A stretch of DNA of 64,000 nucleotides from NCBI RefSeq assembly GCF_029227915.1, contig NC_079877.1, positions 33,259,851 through 33,323,850 on the forward strand. The letters are read 5' to 3'. Of the stretch, positions 36,957 to 49,129 are shown one piece after another; positions within the stretch are counted from its first letter, which is position 1; every line of letters starts with the position of its first letter. Source of the DNA: Hydractinia symbiolongicarpus. Taxonomy: Eukaryota > Cnidaria > Hydrozoa > Anthoathecata > Hydractiniidae. The position numbers and the translations under genes were made by a program. Under the pieces are notes generated by a model, which saw only the letters and a program-made list of their open reading frames with translations, was not told where the DNA came from and did no database searches.

Positions 36957-39900
36957 ATGAGACTTGTAGTTTTCAGAAATGTTTTCATTTTTGATGAGAC
37001 GCTTAATGAAAGTGGTTTAATCGCCGGCAAACAAAAACCCGCGATTTCCCGTAAATCCGGGGCTTGGGCCGTATAGTCGAATGTATACAAAGAAAGTACC
37101 CTGTGAGTAAACTCATTTCCAAAACGATTATTGAAATTATCTTTTCACCACTAAAACGCATGAGACTTGCAGTTATCAAAAAATTTTTCATTTTTGATGA
37201 GACGCTGAATAAAAGAAGTTTAATCGCCGGCAAACGAAAACCTGCAATTTCCCGTAAATAGCGGGCTTGGCCCGTATAGTTGAATGTATATAAAGAAAGT
37301 ACCCAGGGAGTAAACTGATTTCCCGAACGATTTTTTAAATTATTTTTTCACCACTAAAACGCATGAGACTTGTAGTTTTCAGAACTGTTTTCATTTTTGA
37401 TGAGACGCTTAATGAAAGTGGTTTAATCGCCGGCAAACGAAAACCCGCGATTTCCCGTAAATCTGGGGCTTGGCCCGTATAGTCGAATGTATACAAAGAA
37501 AGTACCCTGTGAGTAAATTCATTTCCAAAACGATTATTGAAATTATCTTTTCACCACTAAAACGCGTGAGACTTGTAGTTTTCAAAAGTGTTTTCATTTT
37601 TGATGAGACGCTGAATAAAAGAAGTTTAATCGCCCGCAAACGAAAACCCGCGATTTCCCGTAAATCCCGGGCTTGGCCCGTATAGTTGAATGTATATAAA
37701 GAAAGTACCCAGGGTGTAAACTGATTTCCCGAACGATTTTTTAAATTATTTTTTCACCACTAAAACGCATGAGACTTGTAGTTTTCAGAAATGTTTTCAT
37801 TTTTGATGAGACGCTTAATGAAAGTGGTTTAATCGCCGGCAAACGAAAACCCGCGATTTCCCGTAAATCCGGGGCTTGGCCCGTATAGTCGAATGTATAC
37901 AAAGAAAGTACCCTGTGAGTAAACTCTTTTCCAAAACGATTATTGAAATTATCTTTTCACCACTAAAACGCATGAGACTTGCAGTTATCAAAAATTTTTT
38001 CATTTTTGATGAGACGCTGAATAAAAGGAGTTTAATCGCTGGCAAACGAAAACCTGCGATTTCCCGTAAATCCTGGACTCGGCCCGTATAGTCAAATGTA
38101 TACAAAGAAAGTACCCAGGGAGTAAACTCATTTCACGAACGATTTTTTAAATTATTATTTCACCACTAAAGCCCATGAGACTTGTAGTTTTCAGAAATGT
38201 TTTCATTTTTGATAAGACGCTGAATAAAAGAAGTTTAATCGCCGGCAGACGAAAACCCGCGATTCCCCGTAAATCCCGGGCTTGGCCCGTATAGTCAAAA
38301 GTATACAAAGAAAGTACCCAGGGAGTAAACTCATTTCCCGAACGATTTTTTAAATTATTTTTTCACCACTAAACCCATGAGACTTGTAGTTTTCAGAAAT
38401 GTTTTCATTTTTGATGAGACGCTTAATGAATGTGGTTTAATAACCGGCAAACGAAAACCCGCGATTTCCTGTAAATCCCGGGCTGGGCCCGTATAGTCGA
38501 ATGTATAAAAAGAAAGTACCCTGTGAGTAAACTCATATCCAAAACGATTTTATAAATTACCTTTTCACCACTAAAACGCATGAGACTTGTAATTTTCAAA
38601 AGTGTTTTCATTTTTGATGAGACGCTGAATAAAAGAAGTTTAATCGCCGGCAAACGAAAACCCGCGATTTCCCGTAAATCTGGGGCTTGGCCCGTATAGT
38701 CGAATGTATACAAAGAAAGTACCCTGTGAGTAAACTCATTTCCAAAACGATTTTATAAATTACCTTTTCACCACTAAAACGCATGAGACTTGTAGTTTTC
38801 AAAAATGTTTTCATTTTTGATGAAACGCTGAATAAAAGAAGTTTAATCGCCCGCAAACGAAAACCCGCGATTTCCCGTAAATCCCGGGCTTGGCCCGTAT
38901 AGTTGAATGTATATAAAGAAAGTACCCAGGGAGTAAACTGATTTCCCGAACGATTTTTTAACTTATTTTTTCACCACTAAAACGCATGAGACTTGCAGTT
39001 TTCAGAACTGTTTTCATTTTTGATGAGACGCTTAATGAAGGTGGTTTAATCGCCGGCAAACGAAAACCCGCGAGTTCCCGTAAATCCGGGGCTTGGCCCG
39101 TATAGTTGAATGTATACAAAGAAAGTACCCTGTGATTAAACTCATTTCCAAAACGATTATTGAAATTATCTTTTCACCATTAAAACGCATGAGACTTGCA
39201 GTTATCAAAAATGTTTTCATTTTTGATGAGACGCCGAATAAAAGAAGTTTAATCGCCGGCAAAACGAAAACCTGCGATTTCCCGTAAATCCCGGGCTTGG
39301 CCTGTATAGTTGAATGTATATAAAGAAAGTACCCAGGGAGTAAACCGATTTCCCGAACGATTTTTTAAATTATTTTTTCACCACTAAAACGCGTGAGACT
39401 TGTAGTTTTCAAAAGTGTTTTCATTTTTGATGAGACGCTGAATAAAAGAAGTTTAATCGCCCGCAAACAAAAACCCGCGATATCCCGTAAATCCCGGGCT
39501 TGGCCCGTATAGTTGAATGTATATAAAGAAAGTACCCAAGGAGTAAACTGATTTCCCGAACGATTTTTTAAATTATTTTTTCACCACTAAAACGCAAGAG
39601 ACTTGTAGTTTTCAGAAATGTTTTCATTTTTGATGAGACGCTTAATGAAAGTGGTTTAATCGCCGGCAAACGAAAACCCGCGATTTCCCGTAAATCCGGG
39701 GCTTGGTCCGTATAGTCGAATGTATACAAAGAAAGTACCCTGTGAGTAAACTCATTTCCAAAACGATTTTTTAAATTATTATTTCACCACTAAAGCCCAT
39801 GAAACTTGTAGTTTTCAGAAATGTTTTCATTTTTGATGAGACGCTTAATGAATGTGGTTTAATAGCCGGCAAACGAAAACCCGCGATTTCCTGTAAATCC

Positions 39901-41219
39901 CGGGCTGGGCCCGTATAGTCGAATGTATAAAAAGAAAGTACCCTGTGAGTAAACTCATTTCCAAAACGATTTTATAAATTACCTTTTCACCACTAAAACG
40001 CATGAGACTTGTAGTTTTCAAAAATGTTTTCATTTTTGATGAGACGCTGAATAAAAGAAGTTTAATCGCCGGCAAACGAAAACCCGCGATTTCCCGTAAA
40101 TCCCGGGCTTGGCCCGTATAGTCAAAAGTATACAAAGAAAGTACCCAGGGAGTAAACTCATTTCCCGAACGATTTTTTAAATTATTTTTTCACCACTAAA
40201 ACGCGTGAGACTTGTAGTTTTCAAAAGTGTTTTCATTTTTGATGAGACTCTGAATAAAAGAAGTTTAATCGCCGGCAAACGAAAACCCGCGATTTCCCGT
40301 AAATCCGGGGCTTGTCCCGTATAGTCGAATGTATACAAAGAAAGTACCCTGTGAGTAAACTCATTTCCAAAACGATTATTGAAATTATCTTTTCACCACT
40401 AAAACGCATGGGACTTGCAGTTATCAAAAATGTTTTCATTTTTGATGAGACGCTGAATAAAAGAAGTTTAATCGCCGGCAAACGAAAACCTGCGATTTCC
40501 CGTAAATCCTGGACTCAGCCCGTATAGTCAAAAGTACACAAAGAAAGTACCCAGGAAGTAAACTCATTTCACGAACGATTTTTTAAATTATTATTTCACC
40601 ACTAAAGCCCATGAAACTTGTAGTTTTCAGAAATGTTTTCATTTTTGATGAGACGCTTAATGAATGTGGTTTAATAGCCGGCAAACGAAAACCCGCGATT
40701 TCCTGTAAATCCCGGCCTGGGCCCGTATAGTCGAATGTATAAAAAGAAAGTACCCTGTGAGTAAACTCATTTCCAAAACGATTTTATAAATTACCTTTTC
40801 ACCACTAAAACGCATGAGACTTGTAGTTTTCAAAAATGTTTTCATTTTTGATGAGACGCTGAATAAAAGAAGTTTAATCGCCGGCAAACGAAAACCCGCG
40901 ATTTCCCGTAAATCCCGGGCTTGGCCCGTATAGTCAAAAGTATACAAAGAAAGTACCCAGGGAGTAAACTCATTTCCCGAACGATTTTTTAAATTATTTT
41001 TTCACCACTAAAACGCGTGAGACTTGTAGTTTTCAAAAGTGTTTTCATTTTTGATGAGACGCTGAATAAAAGAAGTTTAATCGCCGGCAAACGAAAACCC
41101 GCGATTTCCCGTAAATCCGGGGCTTGGCCCGTATAGTCGAATGTATACAAAGAAAGTACCCTGTGAGTAAACTCATTTCCAAAACGATTATTGAAATTAT
41201 CTTTTCACCACTAAAACGC
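36957..41219. repeat. Giant higher-order repeat block, copy 2 (21 monomers)
   Basis: Tandem partner of the preceding block. It has two more monomers around 38.65-39.05 kb; the offset to copy 1 changes there from 3857 to 4263 bp. Either two monomers were gained in this copy or lost in copy 1. Downstream markers GCAAGAGAC, GGAAGTAAACTC and CCCGGCCTGGGCCC are present in both copies in the same order. Confidence 0.85.
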
Positions 41220-42670
41220 ATGAGACTTGCAGTTATCAAAAATGTTTTCATTTTTGATGAGACGCTGAATAAAAGAAGTTTAATCGCCGACAAAGGAAAA
41301 CCTGCGATTTCCCGTAAATCCCGGGCTTGGCCCGTATAGTTGAATGTATATAAAGAAAGTACCCAGGGAGTAAACTGATTTCCCGAACGATTTTTTAAAT
41401 TATTTTTTTCACCACTAAAACGCATGACACTTGTAGTTTTCAGAAATGTTTTCATTTTTGATGAGACGCTTAATGAAAGTGGTTTAATCGCCGGCAAACG
41501 AAAACCCGCGATTTCCCGTAAATCCGGGGCTTGGCCCGTATAGTCGAATGTATACAAAGAAAGTACCCTGTGAGTAAACTCATTTCCAAAACGATTATTG
41601 AAATTATCTTTTCACCACTAAAACGCATGAGACTTGCAGTTTTCAAAAATGTTTTCATTTTTGATGAGACGCTGAATAAAAGAAGTTTAATCGCCGGCAA
41701 ACGAAAATCCGCGATTTCCCGTAAATCCCGGGCTTGGCCCGTATAGTCAAAAGTATACAAAGAAAGTACCCAGGGAGTAAACTCATTTCCCGAACGATTT
41801 TTTAAATTATTTTTTCACCACTAAAACGCGTGAGACTTGCAGTTTTCAAAAGTGTATTCATTTTTGATGAGACGCTGAATAAAAGAAGTTTAATCGCCGG
41901 CAAACGAAAACCCGCGATTTCCCGTAAATCCGGGGCTTGGCCCGTATAGTCGAATGTATACAAAGAAAGTACCCTGTGAGTAAACTCATTTCCAAAACGA
42001 TTATTGAAATTATCTTTTCACCACTAAAACGCATGAGACTTGCAGTTATCAAAAATGTTTTCATTTTTAATGAGACGCTGAATAAAAGAAGTTTAATCGC
42101 CGGCAAACGAAAACCTGCGATTTCCCGTAAATCCCGGGCTTGGCCCGTATAGTTGAATGTATATAAAGAAAGTACCCAGGGAGTAAACTGATTTCCCGAA
42201 CGATTTTTTAAATTATTTTTTTCACCACTAAAACGCATGAGACTTGTAGTTTTCAGAAATGTTTTCATTTTTGATGAGACGCTTAATGAAAGTGGTTTAA
42301 TCGCCGGCATACGAAAACCCGCGATTTCCCGTAAATCCGGGGCTTGGCCCGTATAGTCGAATGTATACAAAGAAAGTACCCTGTGAGTAAACTCATTTCC
42401 AAAACGATTATTGAAATTATCTTTTCACCACTAAAACGCATGAGACTTGCAGTTATCAAAAATGTTTTCATTTTTGATGAGACGCTGAATAAAAGAAGTT
42501 TAATCGCCGGCAAACGAAAACCTGCGATTTCCCGTAAATCCTGGACTCGGCCCGTATAGTTGAATGTATATAAAGAAACTACCCAGGGAGTAAACTGATT
42601 TCCTGAACGATTTTTTAAATTATTTTTTCACCACTAAAACGCATGAGACTTGTAGTTTTCAGAAATGTTT
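41045..42670. repeat. 813-bp tetramer duplication with a 204-bp monomer
   Basis: The segment 41045-41857 is repeated at 41858-42670. Each copy contains one 204-bp monomer in which the T run before CACCAC has seven T instead of six (near 41405 and 42215), which explains why the offset is 813 and not 812. The same seven-T monomer is found near 19845. Confidence 0.75.
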
Positions 42671-44500
42671 TCATTTTTCATGAGACGCTTAATGAAAGTG
42701 GTTTAATCACCGGCAAACGAAAACCCGCGATTTCCCGTAAATCCGGGGCTTCGCCCGTATAGTCAAAAGTATACAAAGAAAGTACCCAGGGAGTAAACTC
42801 ATTTCCCGAACGATTTTTTAAATTATTTTTTCACCACTAAAACGCGTGAGACTTGTAGTTTTCAAAAGTGTTTTTATTTCTGATGAGACGCTGAATAAAA
42901 GAAGTTTAATCGCCGGCAAACGAAAACCCGCGATTTCCCGTAAATCCCGGGCTTGGCCCGTATAATTGAATGTATATAAATAAAGTACCCAGGGAGTAAA
43001 CTGATTTCCCGAACGATTTTTCAAATTATTTTTTCACCACTAAAACGCATGAGACTTGTAGTTTTCAGAAATGTTTTCATTTTTGATGAGACGCTTAATG
43101 AAAGTGGTTTAATCGCCGGCAAACGAAAACCCGCGATTTCCCGTAAATCCGGGGCTTGGCCCGTATAGTCGAATGTATACAAAGAAAGTACCCTGTGAGT
43201 AAACTCATTTCCAAAACGATTATTGAAATTATTATTTCACCACTAAAGCCCATGAGACTTGTAGTTTTCAGAAATGTTTTCATTTTTGATGAGACGCTGA
43301 ATAAAAGAATTTTAATCGCCGGCAAACGAAAACCCGCCATTTCCCGTAAACCCCGGACACGGCCCGTATAGTCAAAGGTATACAAAGAAAGTACCCAGGG
43401 AGTAAACTCATTTCCCGAACGATTTTTTAAATTATTATTTCACCACTAAAGCTCATGAGACTTGTAGTTTTCAGAAATGTTTTCATTTTTGATGAGACGC
43501 TATGAAAGTGGTTTAATCGCCGGCAAACGGAAACCCGCGATTTCCCGTAAATCCCGGACTCGGCCCGTATAGTCAAAAGTATACAAAGAAAGTACCCAGG
43601 GAGTATACTCATTTCCCGAACGATTTTTTAAATTATTTTTTCACCACTAAAACGCATGAGACTTGTAGTTTTCAAAAATCTTTTCATTCTTGATGAGACG
43701 CTGAATAAAAGAAGTTTAATCGCCGGCAAACGAAAGCCTGCGATTTCCCGTAAATCCCGGACTCGGCCTGTATAGTCAAAAGTATACAAAGAAAGTACCC
43801 AGGGAGTAAAATCATTTCCCGAACGATTTTTTAAATTATTTTTTCACCACTAAAACGCATAAGACTTGTAGTTTTCCGAAATGTTTTCATTTTTGATGAG
43901 ACGCCTAATAAAAGTGGTTTAATCGCCGGCAAACGAAAACCCGCGATTTCCTGTAAATCCCGGGCTTGGCCCGTATGGTCAAAGGTATACAAAGAAAGTA
44001 CCCAGGGAGTAAACTCATTTCCCGAACGATTTTTTAAATTATTTTTTCACAACTAAAACCCATGAGACTTGTAGTTTTCAAAAATGTTTTCATTTTTGAT
44101 GAGACGCTTAATGAAAGAGGTTTAATCGCCGGCAACGAAAACCCGCGATTTCACGTAAATCCCGGGCTTGGCCCGTATAGTCGAATGTATACAAAGAAAG
44201 TACCCAGGGTGTACACTCATTTCCCGAACGATTTTTTAAATTTTTTTCACCACTAAAACGCATGAGACTTGTAGTTTTCAAAAATGTTTTCATTTTTGAT
44301 GAGACGCTGAATAAAAGACGTTTAATCGCCGGCAAACGAAAACCCGCGATTTCCCGTAAATCCCGGGCTTCGCCCGTATAGTCAAAAGTTTACAAAGAAA
44401 GTACCCAGGGAGTAAACTCGTTTCCCGAACGATTATTTAAATTATTTTTTCACCACTAAAACGCGTGAGACTTGTAGTTTTCAAAAATATTTTCATTTTT

Positions 44501-44743
44501 GATGAGACGCTGATAAAAGAAGTTTTATTGCCGGCAAACGAAAACCCGCCATTTCCGGTAAACCCCGGACTCGGCCCGTATAGTCAAAAGTATACAAAGA
44601 AAGTACCCAGGGAGTAAACTCATTTCCCATGTATACGAAGAAAGTACCCTGTGAGTAAACCCATTTCCTAAACGATTTTTTAAATTTTCTTTTCACCACT
44701 AAAACACATGAGACTTGTAGTTTTCAAAAATGTTTTCATTTTT
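44501..44743. repeat. Extended 243-bp monomer, second copy
   Basis: Same structure as at 22528: CATTTCCC is followed directly by ATGTATAC and a second GAAAGTACCC-to-CATTTCCT segment. One private change (GTATACGAAG) is visible. The flanks also match the 22.5-kb copy. Confidence 0.85.
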
Positions 44744-46971
44744 GATGACACGCTGATTAAAAAACTTTAATCGCCGGCAAACGAAAACCCGCCATTTCCC
44801 GTAAACCCCGGACTCGGCCCGTATAGTCAAAAGTACACAAAGAAAGTACCCAGGGAGTAAACTCATTTCCCGAACGATTTTTTATATTATTTTTGCACCA
44901 CTAAAACGCATGAGACTTGTAGTTATCAAAAATGTTTTCATTTTTGATGAGACGCTGAATAAAAGGAGTTTAATCGCCGGCAAACGAAAACCTGCGATTT
45001 CCCGTAAATCCTGGACTCGGCCCGTATAGTCAAAAGTATACAAAGAAAGTACCCAGGGAGTAAACTCATTTCACGAACGATTTTTTCAATTATTATTTCA
45101 CCACTAAAGCCCATGAGACTTGTAGTTTTCAGAAATGTTTTCATTTTTGATGAGACGCTTAATGAATGTGGTTTAATAGCCGGCAAACGAAAACCCGCTA
45201 TTTCCCGTAAATCCCGGGCTGGGCCTGTATAGTTAAAAGTATACAAAAAAGTACCCAGGGAGTATACTCATTTTCCGAACGATTTTTTAAATTATTTTTT
45301 CACCACTAAAACGCATGAGACTTGTAGTTTTCAAAAATGTTTTCATTCTTGATGAGACGCTGAATAAAAGAAGTTTAATCGCCGGCAAACGAAAACCCGC
45401 GATTTCCCGTAAATCCCGGGCTTGGCCCGTATAGTCAAAAGTACACAAAGAAAGTACCCAGGGAGTAAACTCATTTCCCGAACGATTTTTTAAATTATTT
45501 TTTCACCACTAAAACGCGTGAGACTTGTAGTTTTCAAAAATGTTTTCATTTTTGATGAGACGGTTAATGAAAGTGGTTTAATCGCCGGCAAACGAAAACC
45601 CGCGATTTCCCGTAAATCCCGGGTTTGGCCCGTATAGTCGAATGTATACAAAGAAAGAACCCTGTGAGTAAACTCATTTCCAAAACGATTTTTTAAAGGA
45701 TCTTTTCACCACTAAAACGCATGAGACTTGTAGTTTTCAAAAATGTTTTCATTTTTGATGGGACGCTGAATAAAAGAAGTTTAATCGCCGGCATACGAAA
45801 ATCCGCGATTTCCCGTAAATCCCGGACTGGGCCCGCCTAGTCAAAAGTAGACAAATGAAGTACCCAGGGAGTAAACTCATTTCCCGAACGATTTTTTAAA
45901 TTATTTTTTCACCACTAAAATGCATGAGACTTGTAGTTTTCAAAAATGTTTTCATTTTTGATGAGACGCTTATTGAAAGATGTTTAATCGCCGGCAAACG
46001 AAAACCCGCGATTTCCTGTACATCCCGGGCTTGGCCCGTATTATCAAAAGTATACAAAGAAAGTACCCTGTGAGTAAACTCATTTCCAGAACGATTTTTT
46101 AAATTATTTTTTCACCACTAAAACGCGTGAGACTTGTAGTTTTCAAAAATGTTTTCATTTTTGATGAGACGCTTATTGAAAGAGGTTTAATCGCCGGCAA
46201 ACGAAAACCCGCGATTTCCCGTAAATCCTGGGCTTGGCCCGTATAGTCAAAAGTATACAAAGAAAGTACCCAGGGAGTATACTCATTTCCCGAACGATTT
46301 TTTAAATTATTTTTTCACCACTAAAACGCATGAGACTTGTAGTTTTCAAAAATCTTTTCATTCTTGATGAGACGCTGAATAAAAGAAGTTTAACCGCCGG
46401 CAAACGAAAACCTGCGATTTCCCGTAAATCCCGGACTCGGCCTGTATAGTCAAAAGTATACAAAGAAAGTACCCAGGGAGTAAAATCATTTCCTGAACGA
46501 TTTTTTAAATTATTTTTTCACCACTAAAACGCATAAGACTTGTAGTTTTCCGAAATGTTTTCATTTTTGATGAGACGCCTAATAAAAGTGGTTTAATCGC
46601 CGGCAAACGAAAACCCGCGATTTCCTGTAAATCCCGGGCTTGGCCCGTATGGTCAAAGGTATACAAAGAAAGTACCCAGGGAGTAAACTCATTTCCCGAA
46701 CGATTTTTTAAATTATTTTTTCACAACTAAAACCCATGAGACTTGTAGTTTTCAAAAATGTTTTCATTTTTGATGAGACGCTTAATGAAAGAGGTTTAAT
46801 CGCCGGCAACGAAAACCCGCGATTTCACGTAAATCCCGGGCTTGGCCCGTATAGTCGAATGTATACAAAGAAAGTACCCAGGGTGTACACTCATTTCCCG
46901 AACGATTTTTTAAATTTTTTTCACCACTAAAACGCATGAGACTTGTAGTTTTCAAAAATGTTTTCATTTTT

Positions 46972-47215
46972 GATGAGACGCTGAATAAAAGACGTTTAAT
47001 CGCCGGCAAACGAAAACCCGCCATTTCCTGTAAACCCCGGACTCGGCCCGTATAGTCAAAAGTATACAAAGAAAGTACCCAGGGAGTAAACTCATTTCCC
47101 ATGTATACAAAGAAAGTACCCTGTGAGTAAACCCATTTCCTAAACGATTTTTTAAATTTTCTTTTCACCACTAAAACGCATGAGACTTGTATTTTTCAAA
47201 AATGTTTTCATTTTT
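46972..47215. repeat. Extended 244-bp monomer, third copy
   Basis: The CATTTCCC-ATGTATAC junction lies at about 47093-47108. It differs from the other copies just after the landmark, which reads CTGAATAAAAGACG here instead of CTGATAAAAG, suggesting that its left part comes from the neighbouring monomer by exchange or deletion. Confidence 0.85.
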
Positions 47216-49129
47216 GATGACACGCTGATTAAAAAACTTTAATCGCCGGCAAACGAAAACCCGCCATTTCCCGTAAACCCCGGACTCGGCCCGTATAGTC
47301 AAAAGTACACAAAGAAAGTACCCAGGGAGTAAACTCATTTCCCGAACGATTTTTTATATTATTTTTGCACCACTAAAACGCATGAGACTTGTAGTTATCA
47401 AAAATGTTTTCATTTTTGATGAGACGCTAAATAAAAGGAGTTTAATCGCCGGCAAACGAAAACCTGCGATTTCCCGTAAATCCTGGACTCGGCCCGTATA
47501 GTCAAAAGTATACAAAGAAAGTACCCAGGGAGTAAACTCATTTCACGAACGATTTTTTCAATTATTATTTCACCACTAAAGCCCATGAGACTTGTAGTTT
47601 TCAGAAATGTTTTCATTTTTGATGAGACGCTTAATGAATGTGGTTTAATAGCCGGCAAACGAAAACCCGCTATTTCCCGTCAATCCCGGGCTGGGCCCGT
47701 ATAGTTAAAAGTATACAAAAAAGTACCCAGGGAGTATACTCATTTTCCGAACGATTTTTTAAATTATTTTTTCACCACTAAAACGCATGAGACTTGTAGT
47801 TTTCAAAAATATTTTCATTCTTGATGAGACGCTGAATAAAAGAAGTTTAATCGCCGGCAAACGAAAACCCGCGATTTCCCGTAAATCCCGGGCTTGGCCC
47901 GTATAGTCAAAAGTACACAAAGAAAGTACCCAGGGAGTAAACTCATTTCCCGAACGATTTTTTAAATTATTTTTTCACCACTAAAACGCGTGAGACTTGT
48001 AGTTTTCAAAAATGTTTTCATTTTTGATGAGACGCTTAATGAAAGTGGTTTAATCGCCGGCAAACGAAAACCCGCGATTTCCCGTAAATCCCGGGTTTGG
48101 CCCGTATAGTCGAATGTATACAAAGAAAGAACCCTGTGAGTAAACTCATTTCCAAAACGATTTTTTAAAGGATCTTTTCACCACTAAAACGCATGAGACT
48201 TGTAGTTTTCAAAAATGTTTTCATTTTTGATGGGACGCTGAATAAAAGAAGTTTAATCGCCGGCATACGAAAACCCGCGATTTCCCGTAAATCCCGGACT
48301 GGGCCCGCATAGTCAAAAGTAGACAAATGAAGTACCCAGGGAGTAAACTCAATTCCCGAACGATTTTTTAAATTATTTTTTCACCACTAAAATGCATGAG
48401 ACTTGTAGTTTTCAAAAATGTTTTCATTTTTGATGAGACGCTTATTGAAAGAGGTTTAATCGCCGGCAAACGAAAACCCGCGATTTCCTGTACATCCCGG
48501 GCTTGGCCCGTATTATCAAGGGTACAAAGAAAGTACCCTGTGAGTAAACTCATTTCCAGAACGATTTTTTAAATTATTTTTTCACCACTAAAACGCGTGA
48601 GACTTGTAGTTTTCAAAAATGTTTTCATTTTTGATGAGACGCTTATTGAAAGAGGTTTAATCGCCGGCAAACGAAAACCCGCGATTTCCTGTACATCCCG
48701 GGCTTGGCCCGTATAGTCAAAAGTATACAAAGAAAGTACCCTGTGAGTAAACTCATTTCCAGAACGATTTTTTAAATTATTTTTTCACCACTAAAACGCG
48801 TGAGACTTGTAGTTTTCAAAAATGTTTTCATTTTTGATGAGACGCTTAATGAAAGTGGTTTAATCGCCGGCAAACGAAAACCCGCGATTTCCCGTAAATC
48901 CCGGGTTTGGCCCGTATAGTCGAATGTATACAAAGAAAGAACCCTGTGAGTAAACTCATTTCCAAAACGATTTTTTAAAGGATCTTTTCACCACTAAAAC
49001 GCATGAGACTTGTAGTTTTCAAAAATGTTTTCATTTTTGATGGGACGCTGAATAAAAGAAGTTTAATCGCCGGCATACGAAAATCCGCGATTTCCCGTAA
49101 ATCCCGGACTGGGCCCGCCTAGTCAAAAG

